Shown here: piece by piece, positions 54,828 to 63,553 of the stretch
Position numbering within the stretch: the first letter of the stretch is position 1
How the letters are laid out: each line of letters begins with the position of its first letter
Source: an uncultured Schlesneria sp.
GTDB taxonomy: Bacteria; Planctomycetota; Planctomycetia; Planctomycetales; Planctomycetaceae
Length of the DNA: 64,000 bases
Assembly: GCA_903871875.1 (NCBI GenBank)
Contig: CAIQIR010000010.1
Span: 1-64,000 of the forward strand
Reading direction: 5' to 3'
Translations under genes and position numbers: made by a program
Notes under the pieces: model-generated
What the model was told of the DNA's origin: nothing
The model's input: the letters and a program-made list of their open reading frames with translations, nothing else
The model's database searches: none

Positions 54828-55255
54828 GCGATCCTCCAGTGACGGCGAATGTCTTCCGGTAGGCAACGTTTGACGTCTTCAATTTCACCGGGCGAAACAT
54901 GTTTGGCGAGCACGTTTAACACGGTCTGCGTGATCTTGGCTGGTGAAGCGACGAGAGGGTCCTGGAACGCCTCACTGACGCTCGCGGTGAAGTCATCCCA
55001 GTGCCGTATCACGTGCGGAACATGGTTTGGCTTCCAGCCTTCGTAATACAGCCCTCGAATTAGTTGTGGCAATTGTGCGGCCAATTGAACCGATTCATTC
55101 AACGGAAGATGGTCACGCAGGGTATGCAGTACAGCACGCAGTGCTCGATACGCCTGTTTGCGGTCATCCCATTCCAACTCTTTCATGATGTCAGCGATCC
55201 AGACATTGACTTTCTGAAGTGTGCTGTCAAAAGTTCGCAATCCCGTCGCTGTCAT
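54824..55255 (-). CDS. DUF2267 family protein
   Basis: 143 residues, all helical, soluble. Two similar halves typical of DUF2267: VNVWIADIMKELEWDDRKQAYRAL, VLHTLRDHLPLNESVQLAAQLP, then ITQTVLNVLAKHVSPGEIEDVKRCLPEDIR. The family is common in stress islands and has no assigned activity. ATG at 55255 with AAAGG upstream; the frame is open far upstream to 55498 but that part has no family match. First gene of the minus-strand triplet. Confidence 0.88.
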   Translation of the reverse strand: MTATGLRTFDSTLQKVNVWIADIMKELEWDDRKQAYRALRAVLHTLRDHLPLNESVQLAAQLPQLIRGLYYEGWKPNHVPHVIRHWDDFTASVSEAFQDPLVASPAKITQTVLNVLAKHVSPGEIEDVKRCLPEDIRRHWRIA

Positions 55256-55816
55256 GGTGAACCTTTCCACTCTTGGGTTTCCCCGGGGACCAGCCAACTT
55301 TTTCACTTTCGTCGCAAAGGCGGAAGCAAATGTCGGAAACGTATTTCCCAAGGCTTCAGAACGATTGCCTTCTATCGAATTGATCGGATATGTCCGTACG
55401 CAACTGCTGCGCCGAACCCAGCCCAGGTTTGAAATATGGTGCCCTAACAAATCGTGAGACAGGACAAATGCGGGAAACTCTGATGCGGGACTCGTCAATT
55501 TGAGCCATGTTCAGCCCAAAATATCGTGGCGTTCGGTAACTTGTGTATAACTGACGGCATCGCTTTAGGGCTTACCACACGGCCGGCGTATTTCGGCCAG
55601 GTGGAAAGTTCTTGATCGCTAAAACAGACATTTCGCCGCAGCCGAGCAGCCAAGTGATGCCGGGAGTCCAATCAGACATTCTCGTGGATTTGCAAATGCG
55701 ATGTGTGGGGCGGCTTCGCGTCTTCGAATGTGTGTTCTGTGGACTGGTCTGTAAATTGCGGATTGAAAAATGCTGATAGGCATGGGGCGTGAAGTGGGAC
55801 TGGTTTGGGAGAAATA
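55256..55816. promoter_or_regulatory. Divergent region between the DUF2267 triplet and the hydrogenase operon
   Basis: About 560 bases with no supported gene. It must carry the promoters for the DUF2267-flavodoxin-CBS run and for the cyclic-nucleotide-binding/hydrogenase operon. I looked for FNR-like TTGAT-N4-ATCAA sites and did not find a convincing one. Confidence 0.45.
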
Positions 55817-56326
55817 ATGTCACTACTGGAAACCGTTAGTTATTGCGACTTTCTGCGTGCAATTCCCGGCGAATTTGTTTCGAAACTGGAGCGACTCGCT
55901 CAGGCCCGTAGCTATCCCGCAGGTGACGTGCTGTTTGTCGAAGGGATCGCGCACCCCGAATTCCATTTGATTGTCGAAGGGCATGTCCGATTAGACATGC
56001 ATGTTCCCCAGCGAGGCCGAGTCCCGATTTTGTCGGCGGGACCCGGGGATGTGCTGGCTTGGTCATCGTTGGTGGGGGATTCGGTGATGACCTCGACGGG
56101 CGTGGCTCTTGAAGATGTCAGGACGATCGCTTTTCGCAGTGACAAACTCTTGGGTCTGTGTGAGACGGAGCATGAGATTGGCTTTCATGTGATGCGGCAA
56201 TTGGCGTCGGCATTGTCGCGACGACTTCTGGCGACTCGATTGCAATTGCTCGATCTCTTTGGCGAGCATGCTGAAGTTCATCAGCTTCAACCTGAACTCG
56301 GTCCCTGCAGCGATTTGGAAGAATAA
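55817..56326 (+). CDS. Cyclic-nucleotide-binding domain protein, Crp/Fnr-like but without DNA-binding domain
   Basis: 169 residues. The effector domain is clear: FLRAIPGEFVSKLERLAQ, YPAGDVLFVEGIAHPEFHLI, GHVRLDMHVPQRG and GPGDVLAWSSLVG. After the dimerisation helix (HVMRQLASALSRRLLATRLQLL) only about 30 residues remain, with no helix-turn-helix. It may act as a ligand sensor or subunit rather than a transcription factor. GGGAG precedes the ATG. It lies 174 bases before the first hydrogenase gene, an arrangement known for NAD(P)-linked group 3 hydrogenase operons. Confidence 0.88.
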   Translation: MSLLETVSYCDFLRAIPGEFVSKLERLAQARSYPAGDVLFVEGIAHPEFHLIVEGHVRLDMHVPQRGRVPILSAGPGDVLAWSSLVGDSVMTSTGVALEDVRTIAFRSDKLLGLCETEHEIGFHVMRQLASALSRRLLATRLQLLDLFGEHAEVHQLQPELGPCSDLEE

Positions 56327-56500
56327 AGACATCTGAAGCGGGGTGTGTTGCCACTGAACGTTGAATGTCATCGCTCTTGGTGTCGTTGTTGCGATTGTGT
56401 TGTGGATGTCTCAGTCAGGTTGTGGCGGTGAATCGCGGCATTCAATGGGTGTCGTCGCAGTCCAAGATGATGTTCGATGTTCTTCCGGGATCTCAGACTC

Positions 56501-57613
56501 ATGGCGCAAACTTCAGCGGTTCTGTTCTTTTCCAAGCCGCGACTGCAATCGCTGCTCGACGAACTCCGCACGCGCGGGTACTGCGTTGTGGGCCCGACCA
56601 TCGATCAAGAAGCGATCATTTATGACGAGATTCTATCCGTTGACGAATTGCCCCGTGGCTGGACCGACGAACAGGCGCCAGGTCAGTATCGCCTTCGACG
56701 GCGTGACGATGATGCTTGGTTTGGGTATGTTGTCGGACCGCATTCCTGGAAGAAATATCTCTTTCCTCCGAAAACTACTCTACTAAGTGCTGAGAAGACG
56801 GCGAACGGTTGGGAATTTATCCCGCGTGCGGACGATTCAACAAGCTTTGCTTTGTTGGGAGTGCGTGCTTGTGAACTGGCCGCGATTCGGATTCAAGATC
56901 GTGTCTTTCTTGATGGCCCCTATCAAGACCCCCTCTATCGGGAACGTCGTCAGCGGCTGTTCATCGTCGCAGTTAATTGTACCCAGGCGGCGAGTACCTG
57001 TTTCTGTACCTCGATGAAGACCGGGCCGCGGTGTGAACAGGGTTTCGATTTGGCACTGACGGAAATTGACAGTGGATTTTTGTGTGACGTCGGTTCGGAT
57101 GTGGGCCAGGACGTCATCGCCGTCTGCTCGGCGGTCGAAGCCACATCCGAACAACAGCAATCGGCGGCCAGCGCTCGCCAGCAAGCCGTCGATCAGATTG
57201 AACGACGGATGGACACCAGTGATTTGCCGGGACTTTTGCTCGGCAATTTGGACCATCCGCGTTGGAAAGAGGTGGGTGATCGATGTCTTTCCTGCACAAA
57301 CTGCACGATGGTGTGCCCTACGTGTTTTTGTTCCTCCGTCACGGAAATTCGAGATCTGAACATGGACCGCGTTGATCGCGAGCGTTCGTGGGACTCCTGT
57401 TTCAATCCGGACTTCAGCTATCTCGGAGGAAGTCTCGTTCGGAATGATACGGCCTCGCGCTATCGGCAGTGGCTGACACACAAACTCGATTCCTGGCAAA
57501 ATCAGTTCGGAACCTCGGGGTGCGTGGGATGCGGTCGTTGCATCACCTGGTGTCCGGTGGGAATTGATCTCACCGAAGAGGTGGCCGCGATTCGGGAGAC
57601 ATCGACGCCATGA
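56501..57613 (+). CDS. hydB: [NiFe] hydrogenase beta subunit (two [4Fe-4S] clusters)
   Basis: 370 residues. Electron-transfer subunit of the cytoplasmic NAD(P)-linked (sulf)hydrogenase, related to anaerobic sulfite reductase subunit A. The middle region has FALLGVRACELAAIRIQDRVF and CTQAASTCFCTSM. Two ferredoxin motifs close the protein: CLSCTNCTMVCPTCFC and CVGCGRCITWCPVGIDL. ATG at 56501 preferred; an earlier in-frame start at 56477 would add eight residues. Its stop overlaps the next start as ATGA. First enzyme gene of the hydrogenase operon. Confidence 0.92.
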   Translation: MAQTSAVLFFSKPRLQSLLDELRTRGYCVVGPTIDQEAIIYDEILSVDELPRGWTDEQAPGQYRLRRRDDDAWFGYVVGPHSWKKYLFPPKTTLLSAEKTANGWEFIPRADDSTSFALLGVRACELAAIRIQDRVFLDGPYQDPLYRERRQRLFIVAVNCTQAASTCFCTSMKTGPRCEQGFDLALTEIDSGFLCDVGSDVGQDVIAVCSAVEATSEQQQSAASARQQAVDQIERRMDTSDLPGLLLGNLDHPRWKEVGDRCLSCTNCTMVCPTCFCSSVTEIRDLNMDRVDRERSWDSCFNPDFSYLGGSLVRNDTASRYRQWLTHKLDSWQNQFGTSGCVGCGRCITWCPVGIDLTEEVAAIRETSTP

Positions 57614-58467
57614 CGGTTCATTCGACAGCATTGCGGGCGAATCCCTGGTTGACGCGAACGGCACGGATTGAAGACGTGATCGGCGAGATCAGCGGTGTTT
57701 GTACGTACCGACTGACGGTCAGCGACAAGAATGGCGGCGCTTCCTACGGATTCGCTCCCGGTCAGTTCAACATGCTGTATTTGCCCGGCGTCGGCGAATC
57801 GGCAATCTCGATGAGCGGCGATCCTGCTCGAACCGATAGCTGGATTCATACGGTTCGAGTCGCCGGAAATGTGACTAAAACACTGGCCGGTCTCGGGCGC
57901 GGTGACACGCTGGGACTCAGAGGTCCATTTGGAACCGGTTGGCCTCACGAGGAATTGATCGGCAACGACATCGTAATTGTGGCAGGGGGGCTTGGAATGG
58001 CGCCACTTCGCCCCCTGATTTATCAGTTGATGAGTCAGCGCGACAAGTTCAACCGCATTTGGTTAATCTGCGGAGCACGTTCGTTCGATGGCTTGCTCTA
58101 TGTGCGTGAATACAACACATGGCGGAAGGGCGGAATCGATGTCCAGTTAACGGTCGATCGAGCCACCGACGGTTGGGCCGGTCACGTCGGCGTTGTCACT
58201 TTGCTGATCGATCGGCTGCAACTGCCTCGTCCCGAACAAACGTATCTGGTTGCCTGCGGTCCCGAAGTGATGATGAAATACGCGGCGGCAAGCGGAATCA
58301 GGTTGGGAATCGCTGAAAAGCGAATCTGGGTGTCGCTGGAACGGAACATGCGGTGTGCCGCGGGGCTTTGTGGACATTGTCAATTGGGACCGGAATTTAT
58401 CTGCAAAGACGGTCCAGTGCTGCGATACGATCGAATTCGCAAGTACCTTTTCGTGGAGCAATTGTGA
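57610..58467 (+). CDS. hydG: [NiFe] hydrogenase gamma subunit (FAD/NAD(P)-binding)
   Basis: 285 residues. Ferredoxin-NADP reductase-like subunit that links the hydrogenase to NAD(P)H. FAD domain: YGFAPGQFNMLYLPGVGESAI and LGLRGPFGTGWP. Nucleotide domain: DIVIVAGGLGMAPLRPLIY and LVACGPEVMM. A [2Fe-2S] site ends the protein: the cysteines in NMRCAAGLCGHCQLG plus that in FICKDG. Start and stop overlap the neighbouring genes by four and one base, so translation is coupled. Not to be confused with the radical-SAM maturase called HydG in [FeFe] systems. Confidence 0.93.
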   Translation: MTVHSTALRANPWLTRTARIEDVIGEISGVCTYRLTVSDKNGGASYGFAPGQFNMLYLPGVGESAISMSGDPARTDSWIHTVRVAGNVTKTLAGLGRGDTLGLRGPFGTGWPHEELIGNDIVIVAGGLGMAPLRPLIYQLMSQRDKFNRIWLICGARSFDGLLYVREYNTWRKGGIDVQLTVDRATDGWAGHVGVVTLLIDRLQLPRPEQTYLVACGPEVMMKYAAASGIRLGIAEKRIWVSLERNMRCAAGLCGHCQLGPEFICKDGPVLRYDRIRKYLFVEQL

Positions 58468-59270
58468 TGTCTCGCAAACCACGACTGGCGGTCTTTAAAT
58501 TTGCATCGTGCGACGGCTGTCAATTGTCGTTGCTCGATGCCGAAGATGAACTGTTGGCTATTTGTGATCGAGTCGACATTGCGCACTTCGCTGAGGCCAG
58601 CAGCGATCTGCAACCCGGCCCCTATGACGTAGCACTGATTGAAGGGTCCATCACCACCGCCGAGGATGCTGCGCGCATCCGTCGAGTGCGACTCGATTCG
58701 AAATTCCTGATCACAATTGGCGCCTGTGCGACTGCGGGCGGAATTCAGGCATTGCGGAATTGGGCCAATGTCGATGACTGGGTTGACTCGATCTATCCCA
58801 GCCCCGAATTCATCAGCACACTCTCGACGTCGACTCCGATCGCCCAGCACGTTCACGTCGATTTTGCGCTGCACGGCTGTCCGATCAACTATCACCAGTT
58901 AGTCGATGTACTCGTTGCGTTGGCTGAGGGACGCCAGCCTCGCATCCCCAGTCACAGCGTCTGCCTCGATTGCAAGCATCGTGGAACTGTTTGTCATGTT
59001 GTGGCCCGCGGTGTTCCGTGTTTGGGGCCCGTTACTCAATCGGGGTGTGGCGCACTCTGCCCGGCCTACGACCGAGGTTGTTACGGTTGCTTCGGTCCGA
59101 GCGTCCCCGCTAATACGAGCTCACTGCTGAATAAATTTCGCATGCTGGGCCAGTCCCCGGACCAATTGGTTCCATTACTACGGAACTTCAACGCGGCGGC
59201 TCCAGAATTTCAACGGGCAGCTGATCAGTTGACTATTCTGAGATCGAATGATGAGGGGACACCTTCGTGA
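58467..59270 (+). CDS. hydD: [NiFe] hydrogenase small (delta) subunit
   Basis: 267 residues, no twin-arginine signal, so cytoplasmic. Proximal [4Fe-4S] ligands in KFASCDGCQLSLLDAEDEL, then GACATAGGIQALRN and LHGCPINYHQLVDVL. A second set of cysteines follows between about residues 165 and 215 (SVCLDCKHRGTVCHV, GVPCLGPVTQSGCGALCPAYDRGCYGCFGP), as in group 3 small subunits. Passes electrons from the Ni-Fe centre to the beta/gamma module. TGATG overlap with the gene before, GTGA overlap with the large subunit after. Confidence 0.94.
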   Translation: MSRKPRLAVFKFASCDGCQLSLLDAEDELLAICDRVDIAHFAEASSDLQPGPYDVALIEGSITTAEDAARIRRVRLDSKFLITIGACATAGGIQALRNWANVDDWVDSIYPSPEFISTLSTSTPIAQHVHVDFALHGCPINYHQLVDVLVALAEGRQPRIPSHSVCLDCKHRGTVCHVVARGVPCLGPVTQSGCGALCPAYDRGCYGCFGPSVPANTSSLLNKFRMLGQSPDQLVPLLRNFNAAAPEFQRAADQLTILRSNDEGTPS

Positions 59271-60571
59271 GTTCTTCCGAGATCATTCAGGTTCCGATTC
59301 TGACACGCGTCGAAGGTGAAGGAGGGGTCACGATTCGTCTGGGCGAAGGGGGCATTGAGAGCGTGACGCTTAACATCTTTGAGCCACCGCGGCTGTTTGA
59401 AGCACTGCTTCGAGGGCGTCCCCTGGAAGAGACCCCTGATATCACGGCCCGCATTTGTGGCATCTGTCCCGTTGCTTACCAAATGAGTTCCGTACATGCT
59501 CTCGAAGCCGCGTTGGGAGTTCAGATCACACCGACCATTCGGCGACTACGACGCTTGTTGTACTGTGGCGAATGGATCGAGAGCCATGCATTGCATCTGC
59601 ACTTATTGCACGCTCCCGATTTTTTCGGTGCGTCCAGCGGCATTGAGCTTGCGCAGCGCTTTCCGGCCGAGGTCAAACGCGGATTACAGCTGAAGAAGTT
59701 CGGAAATCGACTGCTGGAAGTCCTGGGCGGTCGAGCCATTCACCCCGTCAACGTCAAAGTCGGCGGATTTCATCGGTTGCCCAACCGGCATGACATGGCG
59801 GCGTTGATCCCGCATTTCGAAGCGGGGGTCCTTGCAGCCGTGGAAGCGACCCGCTGGGTCGCCGCTTTTCCGTTTCCTGATTTCGAATACGCCTACGATT
59901 TTGTGTCGCTCAGTCATCCAGATGAGTACCCAATGAACGAGGGTGACATCGTCTCCAGTACCGGACTGCGTATTCCAGTCACCGAATACAATCAACATTT
60001 CGTCGAAGAGCAAGTCGCTCATTCGACCGCGTTGCATGCCGTTCGTCGCCACCGGGGGACACCCTACCTACTTGGGCCGTTGGCCCGAGTGAATCTGAAT
60101 CGCGACCGTCTGATGCCGCTGGCACGGCGACTGGCGGATGAAGTAGGCCTTTCTGCGAATTGTTGCAACCCGTTCAAAAGTATTATCGCTCGAGGTCTTG
60201 AACTGGTCCATGCGTATGAAGAGTCGCTGGCGATTCTTCGCGACTACGACGCTTCTGGCCCAGCATCTATCCGATACCGGGCGAGAGACGGAGCTGGTTG
60301 TGCAGCAACCGAAGCACCGCGTGGTCTGCTGTTTCACGAATATCGCGTCGACTCTCAGGGCCAGATTGTTTCGGGACGGATTGTTCCCCCGACTTCGCAG
60401 AATCAGAAGCAGATCGAACGGGATTTGCTCGATTATCTAACTCGCCGCCTGCAAGCGGCAGCATCCCGAAGCGAAATGGCTGTCGACTGTGAAAGATTAG
60501 TGCGGTCCTACGATCCTTGCATCAGTTGCTCGACGCATTTTCTGAAAGTCCGTTGGGAGGAGCGATCGTGA
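59267..60571 (+). CDS. hydA: [NiFe] hydrogenase large (alpha) subunit
   Basis: 434 residues from a GTG start that overlaps the small-subunit stop (GTGA). It carries the Ni-Fe(CN)2CO site for reversible H2 oxidation. L1 motif: ARICGICPVAYQ with Cys64 and Cys67. L2 motif: DPCISCSTH with Cys418 and Cys421. The sequence after His424 is a ten-residue tail, FLKVRWEERS, which the maturation protease encoded next would remove after nickel insertion. Other conserved parts: TRVEGEGG, WIESHALHLHLLHAPDFFG, GGRAIHPVNVKVGGFHRLP. The group 3b-like gene order beta, gamma, small, large supports a bidirectional NAD(P)-linked enzyme. Confidence 0.95.
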   Translation: MSSSEIIQVPILTRVEGEGGVTIRLGEGGIESVTLNIFEPPRLFEALLRGRPLEETPDITARICGICPVAYQMSSVHALEAALGVQITPTIRRLRRLLYCGEWIESHALHLHLLHAPDFFGASSGIELAQRFPAEVKRGLQLKKFGNRLLEVLGGRAIHPVNVKVGGFHRLPNRHDMAALIPHFEAGVLAAVEATRWVAAFPFPDFEYAYDFVSLSHPDEYPMNEGDIVSSTGLRIPVTEYNQHFVEEQVAHSTALHAVRRHRGTPYLLGPLARVNLNRDRLMPLARRLADEVGLSANCCNPFKSIIARGLELVHAYEESLAILRDYDASGPASIRYRARDGAGCAATEAPRGLLFHEYRVDSQGQIVSGRIVPPTSQNQKQIERDLLDYLTRRLQAAASRSEMAVDCERLVRSYDPCISCSTHFLKVRWEERS

Positions 60572-61014
60572 CACTACCGTTCATTGTGGGTTTGGGCAGT
60601 CATCAGGGTGATGATCAAGCCGGTTGGCTGGTCCTGGAACGACTACAAGAGCGACACTATCCCCGCGCGAGACTGATTCGTCTGCAACATCCGGCAGATT
60701 TACTCGATGTGGCCGATATCGAGCAGTCATTAATCATTTGCGACGCTTGCAACGGAAATGGTGAACCCGGCTCGATCCATCGGTTTCTATGGCCATCTGA
60801 TCAGCTTTGTTGTCGCAGGGCTTCGGGATCTCACGATCTGACACTTTGCTCGGTCATGGAGCTTGGACGACAACTGGGTGTCATTCCCGAAGTGGCGGAA
60901 CTTTGGGCTTTGGAAGGTGAGAACTGGACTGCTGGAACGGAACCCTCGGAAGCGGTGCGGTCCGCCGCGAATGGTCTGGCCGATCGAATCTGGGAGAACC
61001 ATTGCCATGCATGA
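60568..61014 (+). CDS. Hydrogenase maturation protease
   Basis: 148 residues from a GTG overlapping the large-subunit stop (GTGA), with GGGAGGAGCGATC upstream. HyaD/HycI-type endopeptidase that trims the C-terminal tail of the large subunit. The nickel-sensing residues expected in the family can be placed in GLGSHQGDDQAGW (acidic), LIICDACNGNG (Asp) and SGSHDLTLCSVMELG (His). Its last codons overlap hypA. Position directly after the large subunit fits its substrate. Confidence 0.88.
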   Translation: MTLPFIVGLGSHQGDDQAGWLVLERLQERHYPRARLIRLQHPADLLDVADIEQSLIICDACNGNGEPGSIHRFLWPSDQLCCRRASGSHDLTLCSVMELGRQLGVIPEVAELWALEGENWTAGTEPSEAVRSAANGLADRIWENHCHA

Positions 61015-61375
61015 GCAATCACTGGTGAAGACATTAATCGATCAAGTCCAGGAAGAAAGCCGTATCCGAGGTCTGGGGCGAGTTCATGAGGTTCACCTTC
61101 GAGTGGGCGAGTTCTCGGGGATCGAACCGCGCCTTTTGGAGTCAGCGTTCGCAGAGATGGCACCTGCTTATTGGGACACGCTGGTTCAGTTATCCGTGGA
61201 AGTGATGCCGCTGACGGCAACTTGCGAAACCTGCCACGAAGTTTTTCACGTGGAAGGCTTTCATTTTGTTTGCCCACGATGCGGCGGTAACGTCCAGGTG
61301 ATCGCAGGCGAAGAAATGCAACTGGTCAGCTTACGTGCGGAGCGACAGGCAGGCTGCGAGGAAGTTTCCCAATGA
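61007..61375 (+). CDS. hypA: Hydrogenase nickel insertion protein HypA
   Basis: 122 residues. Nickel metallochaperone; the Met-His start MHEQSLVKTLI provides the nickel site and the zinc site is formed by TCETCHEVF and VCPRCGG. Works with HypB to deliver nickel to the large subunit. The ATG overlaps the protease stop by eight bases and its own stop overlaps hypB (ATGA). Confidence 0.95.
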   Translation: MHEQSLVKTLIDQVQEESRIRGLGRVHEVHLRVGEFSGIEPRLLESAFAEMAPAYWDTLVQLSVEVMPLTATCETCHEVFHVEGFHFVCPRCGGNVQVIAGEEMQLVSLRAERQAGCEEVSQ

Positions 61376-62052
61376 GTATTGAAACCATTCCGATTCAGAA
61401 GGACATCCAAGGCAAGCGTCAGGCGGACGCAGAGTTATGGCGTCGTTCTCTGATGGCACGAGGTATTTTGTGCGTGAACATCATCTCGTCGCCTGGGGCG
61501 GGAAAGACTTCGTTGCTGCAGGCAATGGCGAAACATTGGTCCGGCCGCAATCGAATGGCGGTCCTGGTGGGCGACATCGCCACTGATCGCGATGCCCAGC
61601 GACTCGCTCCCTGGATGCCTGTGAAGCAACTGACAACCGGGGGCGCATGCCATTTAGAACTGTCACTCGTTCAATCAGGGTGGGAACAACTGGATTCTGC
61701 CGGTGTCGAGTTTTTGATTATCGAGAACGTCGGCAACCTCATCTGTCCCGCATCGCACGATTTGGGTGAGCATCTACGCCTTGTCGTGCTGAGCGTGACG
61801 GAAGGAGATGATAAACCAGGTAAGTATCCCAAGGCGTTTCGCACGAGTCACGCTTGTGTCATCAACAAGGTTGACCTGCTGCCGTACGTTCCGTTTTCGG
61901 TCAGTGCTGTGACACTGGATGCGCATCGCATTCAACCTGGTTTGCCGGTCATTCCCGTTTCAGCACTATCGGGTGAGGGAATTTCCCAATGGTGCGATTT
62001 CTTGACAGAAAAACGCCAACAGCTGCTCCTGACCGCTGAACCCATCGAATGA
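61372..62052 (+). CDS. hypB: Hydrogenase nickel incorporation GTPase HypB
   Basis: 226 residues. SIMIBI-class GTPase: P-loop NIISSPGAGKTSLL, VLVGDIATDRDAQRL, TTGGACHLEL, IIENVGNLICPA and NKVDLLPY. The N-terminus lacks the histidine-rich stretch found in some HypB proteins, so nickel storage is unlikely. Followed by a 146-base gap, the only sizeable break within the hyp genes. Confidence 0.95.
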   Translation: MSIETIPIQKDIQGKRQADAELWRRSLMARGILCVNIISSPGAGKTSLLQAMAKHWSGRNRMAVLVGDIATDRDAQRLAPWMPVKQLTTGGACHLELSLVQSGWEQLDSAGVEFLIIENVGNLICPASHDLGEHLRLVVLSVTEGDDKPGKYPKAFRTSHACVINKVDLLPYVPFSVSAVTLDAHRIQPGLPVIPVSALSGEGISQWCDFLTEKRQQLLLTAEPIE

Positions 62053-62137
62053 GCAAGTCTCGCTTGATCGTGTTGTGCGAATGACGTCGGCAATTGCGTT
62101 CAAGGTTCCGGTCATGCAGTTTCAACGTGGCTTGATA

Positions 62138-62152
62138 GACTAGGTGCTAGTC
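62138..62152. promoter_or_regulatory. Inverted repeat in the hypB-hypC gap
   Basis: GACTAG-GTG-CTAGTC is a perfect dyad in the only real gap of the hyp gene run, 46 bases before hypC. It overlaps a possible -35/-10 pair (TTGATA at 62133, ATTAGC 17 bases later). It may mark an internal promoter or operator for hypCDE. Confidence 0.4.
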
Positions 62153-62198
62153 AAATTAGCATTGGCAGTAGGCTCTATCGAAAGAGGAATCGTTCATC

Positions 62199-62453
62199 AT
62201 GTGTCTTGGAGTTCCCGGTCGAATCGCCTGCTGGATTGACCGCGATCCATTAATGGCCGTCGCCGAAATCGATTTCGGTGGTATTAAAAAACGCTGTCAA
62301 ATGGCATGCGTCCCGGATGCGCAAGTGGGAGAGTACGTGCTCGTTCATGCAGGGATTGCGTTGACAACGATTGACGATGAGGCGGCCGAACGTCTGTTGG
62401 CAACACTCACTGTGTTTGATGAGCTCAATACCGACGAATCGAGTGCACCATGA
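62199..62453 (+). CDS. hypC: HypC/HybG/HupF family hydrogenase maturation chaperone
   Basis: 84 residues. The invariant MCLGVPGRI start supplies the cysteine used to hold the iron-cyanide intermediate with HypD and to escort it to the large subunit. GAAAGAGG is seen upstream. The stop overlaps hypD as ATGA. Confidence 0.95.
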   Translation: MCLGVPGRIACWIDRDPLMAVAEIDFGGIKKRCQMACVPDAQVGEYVLVHAGIALTTIDDEAAERLLATLTVFDELNTDESSAP

Positions 62454-63553
62454 AGTTCGTCGACGAGTATCGTCACTCTACGCTGCTGAAAAACCAGCTG
62501 GCCGAATTGCGGAGAGGCATCACGCAGCGGTGGGTCATTATGGATGTCTGCGGCGGTCAGACACACAGCTTGCTACGGCACGGATTGGAAGAGGCGTTGG
62601 ATGACGTGTTGGAACTTGCTCATGGACCCGGATGTCCGGTGTGCGTGACACCCGCCGAAGTCATCGACGATGCGGTGAAGCTTGCGAAACGTCCAGACGT
62701 CGTCCTGGCAAGTTTCGGCGATATGCTGCGTGTGCCTGGACACACGGGAAGTCTGTTGCAGGCCAGGGCGGCAGGTGCCGAAGTTCGAACGGTTTATTCC
62801 CCCGTCGATGCTTTGCAGCTGGCCGCAAAAGAGCCCCACAAGCAAATCGTGTTTTTTGGAGTCGGGTTTGAAACGACTGCACCTGCGACGGCGCTCGCCG
62901 TGTTGCAGGCTCGACAACTCAAACTTCGAAATTTCAGCCTGCTGGTGCATCATGTCCGTGTCGAACCGGCGATGCGAGCCGTCATCCAATTGCCAGACAA
63001 TCGCGTACAGGGTTTTCTCGCTGCCGGACACGTCTGCACCGTCACGGGATTTGCGCACTATAGAAAATTCGTGGACGAATTCCAGGTGCCAGTGGTTGTT
63101 ACCGGTTTTGAACCGTCAGATTTACTGGCGGGACTGACCGAATGTGTTCGCTTACTCGAATTGCGGAAACCACAGCTTCGCAATCAGTACGAACGGGCCG
63201 CTCGTCCTGAGGGTAATGTCCACGCTCAACACTTGATTGATGAGGTCTATGCTGTTGCGACGATTCCCTGGCGAGGATTTGGCGAGATTCCCGACGGGGG
63301 ATTGGTCCTGCGATCCCAATTGAGCGATTTCGATGCGCGACGCCGATTTGGGATCATTGCTTCACCCTCTTCGAGCGATGGAGAATGCCGCAGCGTCGAC
63401 GTCATGGCAGGTCGAATCAAACCGCCAGATTGTCCGCTCTTTGGCAATCGCTGTACCCCCGATATGCCCGTCGGTGCTCCCATGGTGTCGTCAGAAGGCG
63501 CTTGTGCGGCCTACTTCAGCTATGCACGTCCTTTCGAGAGAAACCATGAATGA
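62450..63553 (+). CDS. hypD: Hydrogenase maturation protein HypD
   Basis: 367 residues. Fe-S protein that assembles the Fe(CN)2CO unit with HypC. Signatures: MDVCGGQTHSLLRHGLEEAL, LAHGPGCPVCVTP, VFFGVGFETTAPATA, GFLAAGHVCTVTG, and the cysteine-rich end DCPLFGNRCTPDMPVGAPMV. Overlaps both neighbours by a few bases. Confidence 0.95.
   Translation: MKFVDEYRHSTLLKNQLAELRRGITQRWVIMDVCGGQTHSLLRHGLEEALDDVLELAHGPGCPVCVTPAEVIDDAVKLAKRPDVVLASFGDMLRVPGHTGSLLQARAAGAEVRTVYSPVDALQLAAKEPHKQIVFFGVGFETTAPATALAVLQARQLKLRNFSLLVHHVRVEPAMRAVIQLPDNRVQGFLAAGHVCTVTGFAHYRKFVDEFQVPVVVTGFEPSDLLAGLTECVRLLELRKPQLRNQYERAARPEGNVHAQHLIDEVYAVATIPWRGFGEIPDGGLVLRSQLSDFDARRRFGIIASPSSSDGECRSVDVMAGRIKPPDCPLFGNRCTPDMPVGAPMVSSEGACAAYFSYARPFERNHE

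Noticed and set aside
55256-55816. Search for FNR-type TTGAT-N4-ATCAA sites before the hydrogenase operon
   Set aside because: No convincing match was seen by eye; a motif scan would be needed to exclude degenerate sites.
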